DNA of 64,000 nt from positions 62,001-126,000 of the forward strand of contig NZ_JAKNQJ010000004.1 in NCBI RefSeq assembly GCF_022662335.1, written 5' to 3'. A program made the position numbers and the translations under genes. Of the stretch, positions 33,540-42,570 are shown piece after piece (positions within the stretch are counted from its first letter, which is position 1; every line of letters starts with the position of its first letter). This DNA is from Sphingomonas sp. CROZ-RG-20F-R02-07. GTDB lineage: Bacteria; Pseudomonadota; Alphaproteobacteria; Sphingomonadales; Sphingomonadaceae. The notes beneath the pieces were generated by a model that saw only the letters and a list, made by a program, of their open reading frames with translations, had not been told where the DNA came from and did not search any database.

Positions 33540-36215
33540 ATGAATGTCACCATCGCCCGTTCCAGCCTGGCGGAAGCGCTGCGAAGGGCACGCGCGGAGT
33601 CGCCGTTCCTCACGCTTCTGCTGACGCGCGAGCCGGAGATCGCCGCGCGGCTCGAGAGCGGCGTGCTCGATCTCGCGGTTCATGACGCCACACCCGATGT
33701 GCCAGTGGCACGGCAGTTGCGGCTGGAACGTCGGGCGCTCGCGCTAAACGTCGCGATCGGCGATCTGGCGGGGCTGCTCGATCTCACGGCGGTCACGCAG
33801 GCGCTGAGCGATTTTGCGGACCGCGCGGTGGATCGTGCGATCGGGCAGGCGATCCGCGAACGGACTCCCGATGCCGAACCGCAGGGTTTCGCGGCGATCG
33901 CGCTCGGCAAACAAGGCAGCCGCGAGCTCAACTATTCGTCCGACATCGATCCGATCTTCCTCTTCGATCCGCAGATTCTCCCCCGTCGCCCGCGCGAGGA
34001 GCCGAGCGACGCGGCGGTGCGGATCGGGCGGCGGGTGGTCGAACTGCTCCAGGCGCGCGACGGCGACGGCTATGTGCTGCGCGTCGATCTTCGACTGCGG
34101 CCGTCGCCCGAAGTGACGCCGATCGTGCTGCCGGTGGATGCGGCGATCGGCTATTACGAGTCGCAGGCGCTCACCTGGGAACGCGCCGCCTTCATCCGCG
34201 CCCGCGCCGCTGCCGGAGACACGGATCTCGGTACGCGGTTTCTCGATGCGGTTCGGCCGTTCGTGTGGCGCCGCGCGCTCGATTTCGGTGCGGTTCAGGA
34301 AATCCGGGGCCTCACGCACCGGATCCGCGACCATCATGCGCAGGGCCAGGCGTTCGGCGCCGGTTACGATCTGAAGCGGGGCAGGGGCGGCATCCGCGAG
34401 ATCGAGTTCTTCGCGCAGATCCACCAGTTGATCCATGGCGGCCGCGATCCGGCGCTGCGCGCCCCCGCGACACGCGACGCGCTGGCGGCGCTCGCCGCGG
34501 CCGGCCGGATCGATGCCGAGGATGCGGCCGTGCTGAGCGAGGCCTATACGCGGCTCCGCACGATCGAGCACCGCGTGCAGATGATCGACGACCGGCAGAC
34601 TCATGCCCTGCCGGTGGCCGAAGCGCTTGATCGCGTCGCGCGGCTCCACGGCGTGAATGACGCCGACGCGCTGCTCGACTGGCTGCGGCCGTCGGTCGGG
34701 CATGTCGGGCGGATCTACGATGCGCTGGATGGCGACGCGCAACCGACCCTGCCGCATGACCCCGAAGCGCTGGACGAGGCGCTCGCCTCGGCGGGTTTCG
34801 GCGATCCCGCCACGGCGCGGGTCCGGATCGCGGCATGGCGTCAGGGCGGCTATCCCGCGCTCCGCAGCCCGCCCGCGCGCGCCGCGCTGGAGGCGGTGTT
34901 GCCGACGCTGGTGCCCGCCTTCGCCGGCGCGCCGGATCCGAACGCGGCGCTGCGGCACTTCGATGCGCTGCTCGAACGGCTGCCGAGCGCGATCAACATC
35001 TTTCGCCTGCTCGAGGCCCGGCCGGGGCTCGCGGCGCTGCTCGTCACGATCCTTTCGCATGCCGAACCCCTGGCCGAGGCGCTGGCGCGTCGTCCGGCCT
35101 TGCTCGACGGCCTGATCGACGCCTCCGCGCTCGATGCCGTCGGCAGCGTCGAAACGCTGGAGGCCGCGATGCGCGCGGGCGATGCCGGCGAGGATTATGG
35201 CGCGCGGCTCGATCACGTCCGCCGCATCGTCGGCGAGATGCGGTTTGCGCTCGGCGCGCAGATCGTGGCGGGTGCGGCGGATCCGCTGGTCGCGGCCGGC
35301 GGCTATGCGCGCGTGGCGGAAGCGGCGATCGGCGTGATCGCCACCGCGACGGTGGCGGAGTTCGCGCACGCGCATGGCGCGGTGCCGGACAGCGAGTTCG
35401 TCATCCTGGCGCTCGGCCGGATGGGCGGTGGGGCGATGACGCACGCGTCCGATCTCGACCTCGTCTATCTGTTCACCGGCGATTTCCGCAGCGAGTCGGA
35501 TGGGGCGAAGCCGCTGGGTGCTACGCTCTATTACAACCGGCTGGCGCAGCGGATGACGGCCGCCTTGTCGGTCGCGACCGCGGCGGGGCCGCTCTATCCG
35601 ATCGACACGCGGCTGCGCCCATCGGGTGCGCAGGGGCCGCTGGCGGTGTCGGTCGAATCCTTCGCGCGTTACCAGCGCGAGGATGCCTGGTCTTGGGAGC
35701 ATATGGCGCTCACCCGTGCCCGCCCCGTGTTCGGCTCGGCCCGGGCGCGTGCGGACGTGGCGGCGGTGATCGCCGATGTGCTTCGGGGGCAGCGGCCCGC
35801 GCGCGATATCGTGCGGGACGCGGTGACGATGCGCGCCGATATGGCCGCGCACAAGCCGCCGCAGGGGCCGCTCGACGTCAAGCTGTCGCCGGGTGGGCTG
35901 GTCGATCTGGAATTCGCGGTGCACGTCACGCAACTCGTTCACCGTACCGGGTTCGATCCCGATCTGGGATGCGCGATCGATGCGCTCGCCGACCAGGGAT
36001 TGCTGCCGCGCACGATGCGGGCGGCGCATGACGACCTCACGCGTGCGCTCGTCGCGCTGCGGCTGCTGGCGCCGGGCTCCGCCATTCCCGACCGGGCGAC
36101 GCAGGCGCTGATCGCCGACACGCTGGCGCGGCCCGACTGGCAGGCCGTGACGGCGGCCCTCGACGCGACCCGGGCGGCGGTGCAGGGGGTGTGGCACGAG
36201 GTGAGCCATGGATGA
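33540..36215 (+). CDS. glnE: Bifunctional glutamine synthetase adenylyltransferase/adenylyl-removing enzyme
   Basis: An 891-residue two-headed nucleotidyltransferase that adds or removes AMP on glutamine synthetase under control of PII and glutamine. The N-terminal deadenylylase half shows LGKQGSRELNYSSDIDPIFL; the C-terminal adenylylase half shows LGRMGGGAMTHASDLDLVYL, with FIRARAAAG and DLKRGRGGIREIEFFAQ between. The length is normal to slightly short. The start at 33540 has a GCGGAAG site; upstream in-frame residues run through the promoter. It overlaps bcp by 8 bases. Confidence 0.97.
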   Translation: MNVTIARSSLAEALRRARAESPFLTLLLTREPEIAARLESGVLDLAVHDATPDVPVARQLRLERRALALNVAIGDLAGLLDLTAVTQALSDFADRAVDRAIGQAIRERTPDAEPQGFAAIALGKQGSRELNYSSDIDPIFLFDPQILPRRPREEPSDAAVRIGRRVVELLQARDGDGYVLRVDLRLRPSPEVTPIVLPVDAAIGYYESQALTWERAAFIRARAAAGDTDLGTRFLDAVRPFVWRRALDFGAVQEIRGLTHRIRDHHAQGQAFGAGYDLKRGRGGIREIEFFAQIHQLIHGGRDPALRAPATRDALAALAAAGRIDAEDAAVLSEAYTRLRTIEHRVQMIDDRQTHALPVAEALDRVARLHGVNDADALLDWLRPSVGHVGRIYDALDGDAQPTLPHDPEALDEALASAGFGDPATARVRIAAWRQGGYPALRSPPARAALEAVLPTLVPAFAGAPDPNAALRHFDALLERLPSAINIFRLLEARPGLAALLVTILSHAEPLAEALARRPALLDGLIDASALDAVGSVETLEAAMRAGDAGEDYGARLDHVRRIVGEMRFALGAQIVAGAADPLVAAGGYARVAEAAIGVIATATVAEFAHAHGAVPDSEFVILALGRMGGGAMTHASDLDLVYLFTGDFRSESDGAKPLGATLYYNRLAQRMTAALSVATAAGPLYPIDTRLRPSGAQGPLAVSVESFARYQREDAWSWEHMALTRARPVFGSARARADVAAVIADVLRGQRPARDIVRDAVTMRADMAAHKPPQGPLDVKLSPGGLVDLEFAVHVTQLVHRTGFDPDLGCAIDALADQGLLPRTMRAAHDDLTRALVALRLLAPGSAIPDRATQALIADTLARPDWQAVTAALDATRAAVQGVWHEVSHG

Positions 36216-36663
36216 CGGTGCGACGATCCCCGCGGTGCGGGTGACGATGACGGACGGACGCGAGGCGGCGCTGGCGGACCTCGCCCGGCCGCTGGTGGTC
36301 TATTTCTATCCCAAGGACGATACGCCCGGCTGCACGCGCGAGGCGCAAGACTTTTCCGCGCTGGCGGACGACTTCGCACAGGCGGGCGTGACGGTCGTCG
36401 GCATTTCCAAGGATCCGCCCCAGAAACACGCCAAGTTCGCGGCCAAGCACGCGCTATCGGTGACGCTCGCCACCGATCCGGACGGCAGCGTCTGCGACGC
36501 GTTCGGTGTCTGGGGCGAGAAGAACCTCTATGGCCGCGTCTATATGGGTATCGAGCGGGCGACATTCCTGTTCGGCGCGGACGGAACGCTGGTGCGGCAG
36601 TGGCGCAAGGTGAAGGTGCCCGGCCATGCGCAGGCGGTGCTCGCGGGGGCCACCGGCGGCTGA
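36208..36663 (+). CDS. bcp: Thioredoxin-dependent thiol peroxidase (Bcp/PrxQ)
   Basis: A 151-residue peroxiredoxin that reduces hydroperoxides. The peroxidatic cysteine is in YPKDDTPGCTREAQDF (about residue 44). The second cysteine that E. coli Bcp has five residues later is replaced by glutamine or a neighbour; the only other cysteine is in DGSVCDAFG (about residue 92), so it may use that as resolving cysteine, as in some PrxQ, or act as a 1-Cys enzyme. It starts inside glnE and is followed by a 207-base gap in which no gene is seen. Confidence 0.92.
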   Translation: MDDGATIPAVRVTMTDGREAALADLARPLVVYFYPKDDTPGCTREAQDFSALADDFAQAGVTVVGISKDPPQKHAKFAAKHALSVTLATDPDGSVCDAFGVWGEKNLYGRVYMGIERATFLFGADGTLVRQWRKVKVPGHAQAVLAGATGG

Positions 36664-36870
36664 TTCGCATCGTTTCCCGTTTGCGGCGCGCAATTTTCAA
36701 CGACTCGGCTTAACCATCAGGCATTCCGCCGCGCCGGGCCCACCATGGTCTTGCCGTGACGTCATAATGCTTGGCAAAGCACGATCGTCGGAAGCGCGGG
36801 GGGCCGTGGTTCGCGACGAAGCCGGAGCGCTCTGTCAGGGGCAGGCGCTTGCGAATGCAATTGGGGTCCG

Positions 36871-37620
36871 ATGGCACAGTTCGACAAGGTTGGCGCCGCG
36901 ACGATGATGCGGGCGAAGTGGGTTCTGCTCTCGGCCATCGCCTTCGGTGGCATCGCCCAGGCCGCCGAACCCGGCGCCTCGGCAGATGTGCAGAGCGCAC
37001 AGATGGCCAATGTCGCGCAGCTTTCGCAATCGACGCTTCCCGGGTCCACCGTGGGCGGTGCGACCGAGATGGCGGGCGATCGGCAGTTCCGCAGCCTGTT
37101 CCTGTCGTGGAAGAAGCTCGACGCGGCACCGGGCGCGCGGATTGGCGGGATCGCCATCCCCTCCGTCCAGCCGGTCCAGCGGCTCGCCTTCACCAGCAAT
37201 TTCGGCATCCGCAGCGATCCGTTCCAGGGCACCGCACGGATGCATGCCGGCGTCGATATCCCCGGCCCGGTCGGCACGCCGGTCTATGCCACCGCCGACG
37301 GCACCGTCGACGAGGCACAGCGCGCCGGCGGCTATGGCAACATGATCGAGATCGATCACGGCAAGGGCATCGCCACCCGCTACGGCCATCTCTCCAAGAT
37401 CATCGTCGAGAATGGCGCGCACGTCGCGCGCGGCCAGTTGATCGGCCTGATGGGCTCGACCGGCCGCTCGACCGGCCCGCACCTCCATTACGAGGTCCGC
37501 ATCGACGGCAAGGCGGTGAACCCCGCGCCCTTCCTGACCAGCACCGATTATCTGATCGCCGCGCAGGATCATGCGGTCCACGCGATCCCCGTCTCGACGG
37601 GCCCCGCCGCGCAGGATTGA
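36871..37620 (+). CDS. M23 (LytM-type) peptidase, exported
   Basis: A 249-residue protein with an N-terminal hydrophobic signal (about residues 14-31, ending AQAAE) and a C-terminal M23 domain. Zinc ligands are visible as H..D in RMHAGVDIPG and HxH in GPHLHYEVRI; the domain also shows GTPVYATADGTV and the GYGNMIEIDHG block. It should cut peptidoglycan cross-bridges or, if inactive in vivo, activate amidases. Because catalytic residues are intact, activity is likely. It lies 54 bases before erpA. Confidence 0.9.
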   Translation: MAQFDKVGAATMMRAKWVLLSAIAFGGIAQAAEPGASADVQSAQMANVAQLSQSTLPGSTVGGATEMAGDRQFRSLFLSWKKLDAAPGARIGGIAIPSVQPVQRLAFTSNFGIRSDPFQGTARMHAGVDIPGPVGTPVYATADGTVDEAQRAGGYGNMIEIDHGKGIATRYGHLSKIIVENGAHVARGQLIGLMGSTGRSTGPHLHYEVRIDGKAVNPAPFLTSTDYLIAAQDHAVHAIPVSTGPAAQD

Positions 37621-37673
37621 GGCGTCGGCGCGGAGAGGTTGCCCGGCAGCTCGCGCGCGCCTATCTGATCGGC

Positions 37674-38012
37674 ATGGCAACGCGCGCATCCGAGATCACG
37701 CTCACCCCCTCCGCCGCCGCGCGGGTGGCGACGATCGCCGCCAAGCAGGGCAAGCCGCCGATTCTGCGCCTCTCGGTCGATGGCGGTGGCTGCTCGGGTT
37801 TCCAGTACAAGTTCGGTTTCGCCGACGCGGTCGCGAATGACGACAGCGTGGCGGAAACCGACGGCGTGCGGCTCGTGGTGGACAGCATCAGCCTCGATCT
37901 CGTCCGCGGTTGCGCGGTCGATTATGTCGAATCGCTGGGTGGCGCGGCGTTCAAGGTCGAGAACCCCAACGCGGCGAGCGGCTGCGGCTGCGGCACCAGC
38001 TTCGCGGTCTGA
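37674..38012 (+). CDS. erpA: Iron-sulfur cluster insertion protein ErpA (A-type carrier)
   Basis: A 112-residue A-type carrier. The three ligand cysteines are in GGGCSGFQYKFGF and SGCGCGTSF, with the expected spacing. It passes 4Fe-4S clusters to apo-enzymes. The ATG at 37674 gives the typical ErpA N-terminus (ITLTPSAAARV); longer frames are shadows. The xth gene begins 8 bases after its stop. Confidence 0.94.
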   Translation: MATRASEITLTPSAAARVATIAAKQGKPPILRLSVDGGGCSGFQYKFGFADAVANDDSVAETDGVRLVVDSISLDLVRGCAVDYVESLGGAAFKVENPNAASGCGCGTSFAV

Positions 38013-38020
38013 GCCGGCGC

Positions 38021-38791
38021 GTGAAGCTCGTCACCTTTAACATCAACGGGATCAAGGCGCGCCTGCCGCGCCTGCTCGAATATCTGGCCGAAGAACAGCC
38101 GGAGATCGTGTGTCTCCAGGAACTGAAGACCAGCGACGAGACCTTTCCCGCCGCGGATATCGAAGCCGCCGGCTATGGGGCGCTGTGGCACGGGCAGAAG
38201 AGCTGGAACGGCGTCGCCGTGCTCGCCCGCGGCCAACAGCCGATCGAGCGGCAGCGCGGCCTGGCGGGCGAGCCGGAGGACGAGCATAGCCGCTATCTGG
38301 AGGCGGACATAGACGGCTTGGTGGTCGCCTCGATCTATCTGCCCAACGGCAATCCGCGCCCCGGCCCCAAATTCGATTACAAGCTGCGCTGGTTCGACCG
38401 GCTGGCGGCGCGGGGCCGCGAATTGCTCGCCGAGGAAGTCCCCGTGGTGCTGGCGGGCGATTACAACGTGATCCCCAATGATGACGACACCTATTCGGTG
38501 CGCGCCATGGCGGAGGATGCGCTGATGCAGCCTGAGAGCCGCGCGGCGTATCGCCGGCTGCTGGCGCAGGGCTGGATCGATGCGTTGCGCACGCGCGCGC
38601 CGGGCGGCGGCGTGTGGACGTTCTGGGATTACCAGGCGGGCGCATGGCAGCGCGACGCCGGCTTCCGGATCGATCATATGCTGCTCAGCCCGCAGGCGGC
38701 CGACCGGCTGGTCGATGCAGGGGTCGACAAGGCGTATCGCGCGCGCGAAAAGGCCAGCGATCATGCGCCGACCTGGGTGCGGTTGCGCTAG
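38021..38791 (+). CDS. xthA: Exodeoxyribonuclease III
   Basis: A 256-residue AP endonuclease/3'-5' exonuclease. Family motifs are NINGIKARL at the N-terminus, IVCLQELKT with the metal-binding glutamate, LAGDYNVIPND with catalytic Asp/Asn, and SDHAPTWV with the catalytic histidine. It starts with GTG at 38021. It follows erpA closely, so they may be cotranscribed. Confidence 0.95.
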   Translation: MKLVTFNINGIKARLPRLLEYLAEEQPEIVCLQELKTSDETFPAADIEAAGYGALWHGQKSWNGVAVLARGQQPIERQRGLAGEPEDEHSRYLEADIDGLVVASIYLPNGNPRPGPKFDYKLRWFDRLAARGRELLAEEVPVVLAGDYNVIPNDDDTYSVRAMAEDALMQPESRAAYRRLLAQGWIDALRTRAPGGGVWTFWDYQAGAWQRDAGFRIDHMLLSPQAADRLVDAGVDKAYRAREKASDHAPTWVRLR

Positions 38792-38831
38792 CCGCATGCC
38801 CCGAGCGGCCGGGCGGGTCGAAGGGGAATGG

Positions 38832-39632
38832 ATGATGCGACGTTGGATCTTGGTCGGCCTCGGGCTGGCGGCGGCGTCGCCGGCCTTGGCGCAGGACGAG
38901 CCGCGCTTCTGCCCCACGCGGCCGAGCATCGGCGGATCGAGCTGCACCACCGAGACCGGCCAGGTTCAGTTCGAATATTCCTTCCTCGATTGGGAGCGGA
39001 ACGACCAGCCCGACCAGCGCGAGGACCGCGTGATCGCCGGCGATTTTCTGGCCAGGCTGGGCATCGGCAAGGATACCGAGGTGCAGCTCGGCTGGACCGC
39101 TTACGGCCATGATCGCGCGCGCGACAAGGCGACGGGGCAGATCGACACGGTGAACGGCATCGGTGACGTGACGCTCGCGCTGCGCGAGCATCTTGCCGGC
39201 GCCGAGGGCAAGCCTTTCTCGGCCGGCGTTCAGGGCTTCGTCACGCTGCCGTCGGGGCGCTATCCGGTTGGCGCGGGAACGTGGAGCGCGGGCGCGATCG
39301 TGCCCGTGCAATATGAGCTTACCAAGAAGCTATCGGTGTCGTTCACCGGCGAGGCGGACGCGGCGGCGAACCAGTCCGGCGAAGGGCGGCATCTCGCGTA
39401 TAACGGCATCGGCGGCCTGCGTTACAAACTGGCGGACAACGTCAACGTCTATGCCGAGCTCGAGCTCGAGCGCGACGACGATCCGCAGGGGCATGAAACA
39501 CACGCGCTCGCGGCACTTTCGACCGCTTGGCGGCCCACCAAGCGGCTCCAGTTCGACGTGCTGGCGGTCGCCGGGCTGAACCATGATTCGCCCGATATCC
39601 GGCTGGTCACGGGCGGGGCGGTGCTCTTCTGA
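38832..39632 (+). CDS. Outer-membrane beta-barrel protein, MetA/phenol-degradation transporter-like
   Basis: A 266-residue protein with a signal peptide (residues 1-20, ASPALAQ) and a mature part of amphipathic strands ending in VTGGAVLF, with a C-terminal phenylalanine as is usual in outer-membrane barrels. Its general layout (WTAYGHDR, GIGDVTLALREHL, GFVTLPSGRYPVG) fits the PF13557 putative MetA-pathway-of-phenol-degradation family. A mature disulfide (CPTRPS...SSC) is possible. The substrate is unknown. AAGGGG lies 5 or 8 bases before two tandem ATGs at 38832/38835. Confidence 0.7.
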   Translation: MMRRWILVGLGLAAASPALAQDEPRFCPTRPSIGGSSCTTETGQVQFEYSFLDWERNDQPDQREDRVIAGDFLARLGIGKDTEVQLGWTAYGHDRARDKATGQIDTVNGIGDVTLALREHLAGAEGKPFSAGVQGFVTLPSGRYPVGAGTWSAGAIVPVQYELTKKLSVSFTGEADAAANQSGEGRHLAYNGIGGLRYKLADNVNVYAELELERDDDPQGHETHALAALSTAWRPTKRLQFDVLAVAGLNHDSPDIRLVTGGAVLF

Positions 39633-39649
39633 TACTGCCGGCGGCCCTG

Positions 39650-39952
39650 ATGCTTCAGGCGGTCGCCGGTCTACCGGCTTCACCGCCGTTGCCGCCCTTG
39701 TCGGTGACGGCGCGGCCATGCCCGGCTGGCGACGATGGCGAGATCACCGTCTGCGCGCGCAAGAGCGATCCGCCCAGGCTCGTGAAGCTGCCCGAGGAAC
39801 GCGTCGCATCGCCGCAGGACCGGATGACCTTTCGCCTGCCGGGTCACGCCACCGGGAACGTCCATGCCTTTCAACGCGACCTGCAGGGCGCGACGTCGCA
39901 AGGCGCCGCGGTCACGATCAGGGTGCCGTTCGGCAAGGGCAAGAAGGACTGA
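39650..39952 (+). CDS. Small sphingomonad-type hypothetical protein with paired-Cys motif
   Basis: A 100-residue protein with a weakly hydrophobic Pro-rich N-terminus and a motif CPAGDDGEITVCARKSDPPR. Similar Cys-(acidic)-EI-VC-R-K/R motifs recur in small exported sphingomonad proteins of unknown function. The C-terminus is basic (VPFGKGKKD). It starts 18 bases after the barrel protein and may be coupled to it. The start is uncertain; ATG 39650 lacks a strong ribosome site. Confidence 0.55.
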   Translation: MLQAVAGLPASPPLPPLSVTARPCPAGDDGEITVCARKSDPPRLVKLPEERVASPQDRMTFRLPGHATGNVHAFQRDLQGATSQGAAVTIRVPFGKGKKD

Positions 39953-39974
39953 CGCGCGTCATTCGGTCGGGAGG

Positions 39975-40120
39975 CGCGGAGGTGCGGAGAGTTCTTGGGC
40001 GCGGTAGCGCCTGTTCCTGCGCATTGTGTGATGAAGGCCGCAAGCGCGGCCAATTGTCTTTCTCCGCGCCTCCGCGTGAATCGCACCTGGTCTGTGCTTC
40101 GACACGCTCAGCACGAACGG
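39975..40120. repeat. Composite intergenic repeat element
   Basis: Three parts: outer inverted arms CGCGGAGGTGCGGAG (39975-39989) and CTCCGCGCCTCCGCG (40062-40076), one mismatch in 15; a perfect inner hairpin GGCCGC-AAGC-GCGGCC (40036-40051); and a tail CTTCGACACGCTCAGCACGA (40097-40116) of the type CTTCGACAAGCTCAGGACGA that is scattered in many proteobacterial genomes. It fills the space between two convergent genes and probably is a dispersed REP-like repeat. Confidence 0.5.
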
Positions 40121-40140
40121 TCGATCCGACATCATCATGT

Positions 40141-41292
40141 TCAGAGCGTGCGCTCGTACACGATATAGGTCTTGTTGATCCGGCACTGGATCGTCTCGGC
40201 GATCGATCGCATGCCCTGATTGTCCTCCAGGATCCAGCCGATCTCGCCGCGGCTGGCGCCGTAGCGCGCGACCGAGGCCTTGCGGATATATTCGATCATC
40301 ATGAAGGCGAGCTGGCTGGCCATCCGCGACGATTGCAGCTCCTTCACCACGCCCATCAGCGGCACGCGCATCGTCTTCACCTTGGGCGCGCGCAGCCACA
40401 ACAGCAGCTTGGCCCAGCCGAACGGCAGCAGCGATCCGTTCAGCGGCTTGATCGCCTCGTTGAGGTCGGGAAGCGTAATCATGAACGCGACGGGCCTGCC
40501 GTCCAGTTCTGCGATGCGGATCAGGTCGTTGAACACGATCGGCTTCAACTTTACGCCCACATCCTTGATCTCGGGCGGGGTGAGGGGAACGAAGCCCCAA
40601 TTGTCGGACCAGGCGTCGTTGAGGATCGAGAGGATGATCGCCGCCTCCTCCTCGAACTTCGTCTTGTCCACCTGGCGGACGACGATCCGCGGATTGTTCT
40701 CGCCCGATTTGATGATCCGCTTCACGATCGGCGGAAATTCCTGGGTGATATCAAGATCATAAGTGTAGAGTTCGCGCACCGGGGCATAGCCCGCGCGTTC
40801 GATCCAGCCGCGATATTCGGGCTTTGCATGGCCCATCATGATCGTCGGCGGATGGTCGAAGCCGTCGACCAGCAGGCCCGGCTCTTCCCAGATCGACATG
40901 CTGATCGGGCCGAGAGCACGCGTCATGCCCTGATCGCGCAGCCATTGCTCCGCCCGGGCGAGCAGCGCGACGAAGATGTCCTCGCGCTCCGCATCCATCA
41001 GCCCCCATTGGCCCACGCCCGGGCCGAAGCCCTGTTCGGCGGGCATGGTGAGCGCGAGCGTGTCGATATGCGCCGAGATCCGCCCGACCACGCGTCCGTC
41101 CTCTTCGGCCAGGAACAATTGCGCCTTCGCATGGCTGAACCAGCCGTTCTTCTCGGGCGTGAGGAGCCCCAGCGCCTCACCCTTCAACGGCGGCACCCAA
41201 TGGGGATCGTCGCGGTAGAGGCGGAACGGCAGGTCGATGAAGGTCTTGCGGTCTCGCTTCGATTCGATCGGGCGGATGGTCAGGGTTGCCAA
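40141..41292 (-). CDS. GNAT-like N-acetyltransferase-fold protein (about 383 residues)
   Basis: The conserved body runs from LTIRPIESKRDRKTFIDLPF to the end, with RISAHIDTLA, ARAEQWLRDQGMTRALGPI and RGEIGWILEDNQGMRSIAET; this belongs to the long GNAT-related family found in alphaproteobacteria, whose substrate is unknown. Two starts are considered: TTG at 41292 with GGAGG 5 bases upstream, or ATG at 41415, which adds 41 residues with no conserved look. I chose TTG. It diverges from the desaturase gene with 146 bases between starts. Confidence 0.7.
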   Translation of the reverse strand: MATLTIRPIESKRDRKTFIDLPFRLYRDDPHWVPPLKGEALGLLTPEKNGWFSHAKAQLFLAEEDGRVVGRISAHIDTLALTMPAEQGFGPGVGQWGLMDAEREDIFVALLARAEQWLRDQGMTRALGPISMSIWEEPGLLVDGFDHPPTIMMGHAKPEYRGWIERAGYAPVRELYTYDLDITQEFPPIVKRIIKSGENNPRIVVRQVDKTKFEEEAAIILSILNDAWSDNWGFVPLTPPEIKDVGVKLKPIVFNDLIRIAELDGRPVAFMITLPDLNEAIKPLNGSLLPFGWAKLLLWLRAPKVKTMRVPLMGVVKELQSSRMASQLAFMMIEYIRKASVARYGASRGEIGWILEDNQGMRSIAETIQCRINKTYIVYERTL

Positions 41293-41438
41293 GGCGGCCT
41301 CCGGTTTCGTTGCGCAGACGGTATGCCGCGTCGTTACGTCAGCAATATGGCCATTGGCGAGCGATGTTTGCACCGCCGGCGACGGGGCGCGTGCGGGCGA
41401 CCCCTGTAATGCCATGCCGTCGCCACTATCTGCCGGTA

Positions 41439-42551
41439 ATGGACAGCCTCATGGATACCTCGCTACGCCTCGACCGCGGCTCGGCCGTGCCTGCCGCTCC
41501 CGCGCCCCGTGCCGCGCCGCTCAAGGTGGCGGACGACAAGGCGATGCTGCGTGCCGCCGCCGATCTGACGCGGGACCTCGTCCAGCCGCGCCCGCGCGTC
41601 TACTGGGCGGATCTGATCGCCTCGGCGGCGGTCGGCTATGGCGCGCTCGCGGTGTCGGTGAGCGTCGCGTCCGCCGGATGGGCGATCGCCGCGGCGGTGG
41701 TCGCGATGCTCGGCCTCTATCGTGGCCTGAGCTTCATTCATGAGGTGAGCCATATGAAGCATGCGGCGCTGCCGGGCTTTCGTCATGGCTGGAACGCGCT
41801 GATCGGCGTGCCGATGCTCACGCCGTCGTTCATGTACGAGGGCGTGCACAATCTCCATCACGCCAAGACGCGGTATGGCACCATCGAGGATCCCGAATAT
41901 CTGCCGCTCGCGCTCATGAAGCCGTGGACGCTGCCGGTGTTCATCTTCATTTCCGCGCTCGCGCCGATCGCGCTGCTCTTCCGCTTCGCCGTGCTGTCGC
42001 CGATCTCGCTGCTGTCGGCGCGGCTGCGCACCGCGGTGGTGGAGCGGTATTCGGCGCTGGCGATCAACCCGCAATTCCGCCGCCGCGCGCCCGAAGGCGA
42101 GGCGCGGTGCTATTGGGATCGCGTCGAGACGGCGGCGAGCCTGTGGGCGATCGCGCTGATCGCGATGACCGTGACGGGCGTGCTGCCGCTGCGCGCGTTC
42201 CTGACCTTTCTCGGTGTCGCGTCGGGCGTCGCGGTGGTCAACCAGGTGCGCACGCTGGTGGCGCATCTGTGGGAGAATGACGGTGAACCGATGAGCGTCA
42301 CCGCGCAATATCTCGACACGGTGAACGTGCCGCCGCCGGCGCTGCTGCCGGCTTTGTGGGCGCCGGTGGGCCTGCGCTACCACGCGCTCCACCATCTGCT
42401 GCCGGGGCTGCCCTATCATGCGCTGGGTGAGGCGCACCGTCGCATCTCGGCGGTGCTCGACGCGCAGTCGGTCTATCACAAGGCGAGCTATCCGGGATTG
42501 CCCGGCCTGGTCGCGCGGATCGCGCGCAGCACGATGGTGGTGCGCCGCTGA
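41439..42551 (+). CDS. Fatty acid desaturase family membrane protein
   Basis: A 370-residue enzyme with three histidine boxes for a di-iron site: HEVSHMKH, HNLHH and HHLLPGLPYH. Four or more membrane segments surround them. The product should introduce a double bond or hydroxyl in a lipid acyl chain; the exact lipid is unknown. Nearby sphingolipid genes (46.9-49.4 kb) suggest, but do not show, a link. The ATG at 41439 (MDSLMDTSLRLD) is preferred over the longer 41286 start, whose first 51 residues are Arg-rich. Confidence 0.85.
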   Translation: MDSLMDTSLRLDRGSAVPAAPAPRAAPLKVADDKAMLRAAADLTRDLVQPRPRVYWADLIASAAVGYGALAVSVSVASAGWAIAAAVVAMLGLYRGLSFIHEVSHMKHAALPGFRHGWNALIGVPMLTPSFMYEGVHNLHHAKTRYGTIEDPEYLPLALMKPWTLPVFIFISALAPIALLFRFAVLSPISLLSARLRTAVVERYSALAINPQFRRRAPEGEARCYWDRVETAASLWAIALIAMTVTGVLPLRAFLTFLGVASGVAVVNQVRTLVAHLWENDGEPMSVTAQYLDTVNVPPPALLPALWAPVGLRYHALHHLLPGLPYHALGEAHRRISAVLDAQSVYHKASYPGLPGLVARIARSTMVVRR

Positions 42552-42570
42552 AGCCCCACCGGCGCCGCGC

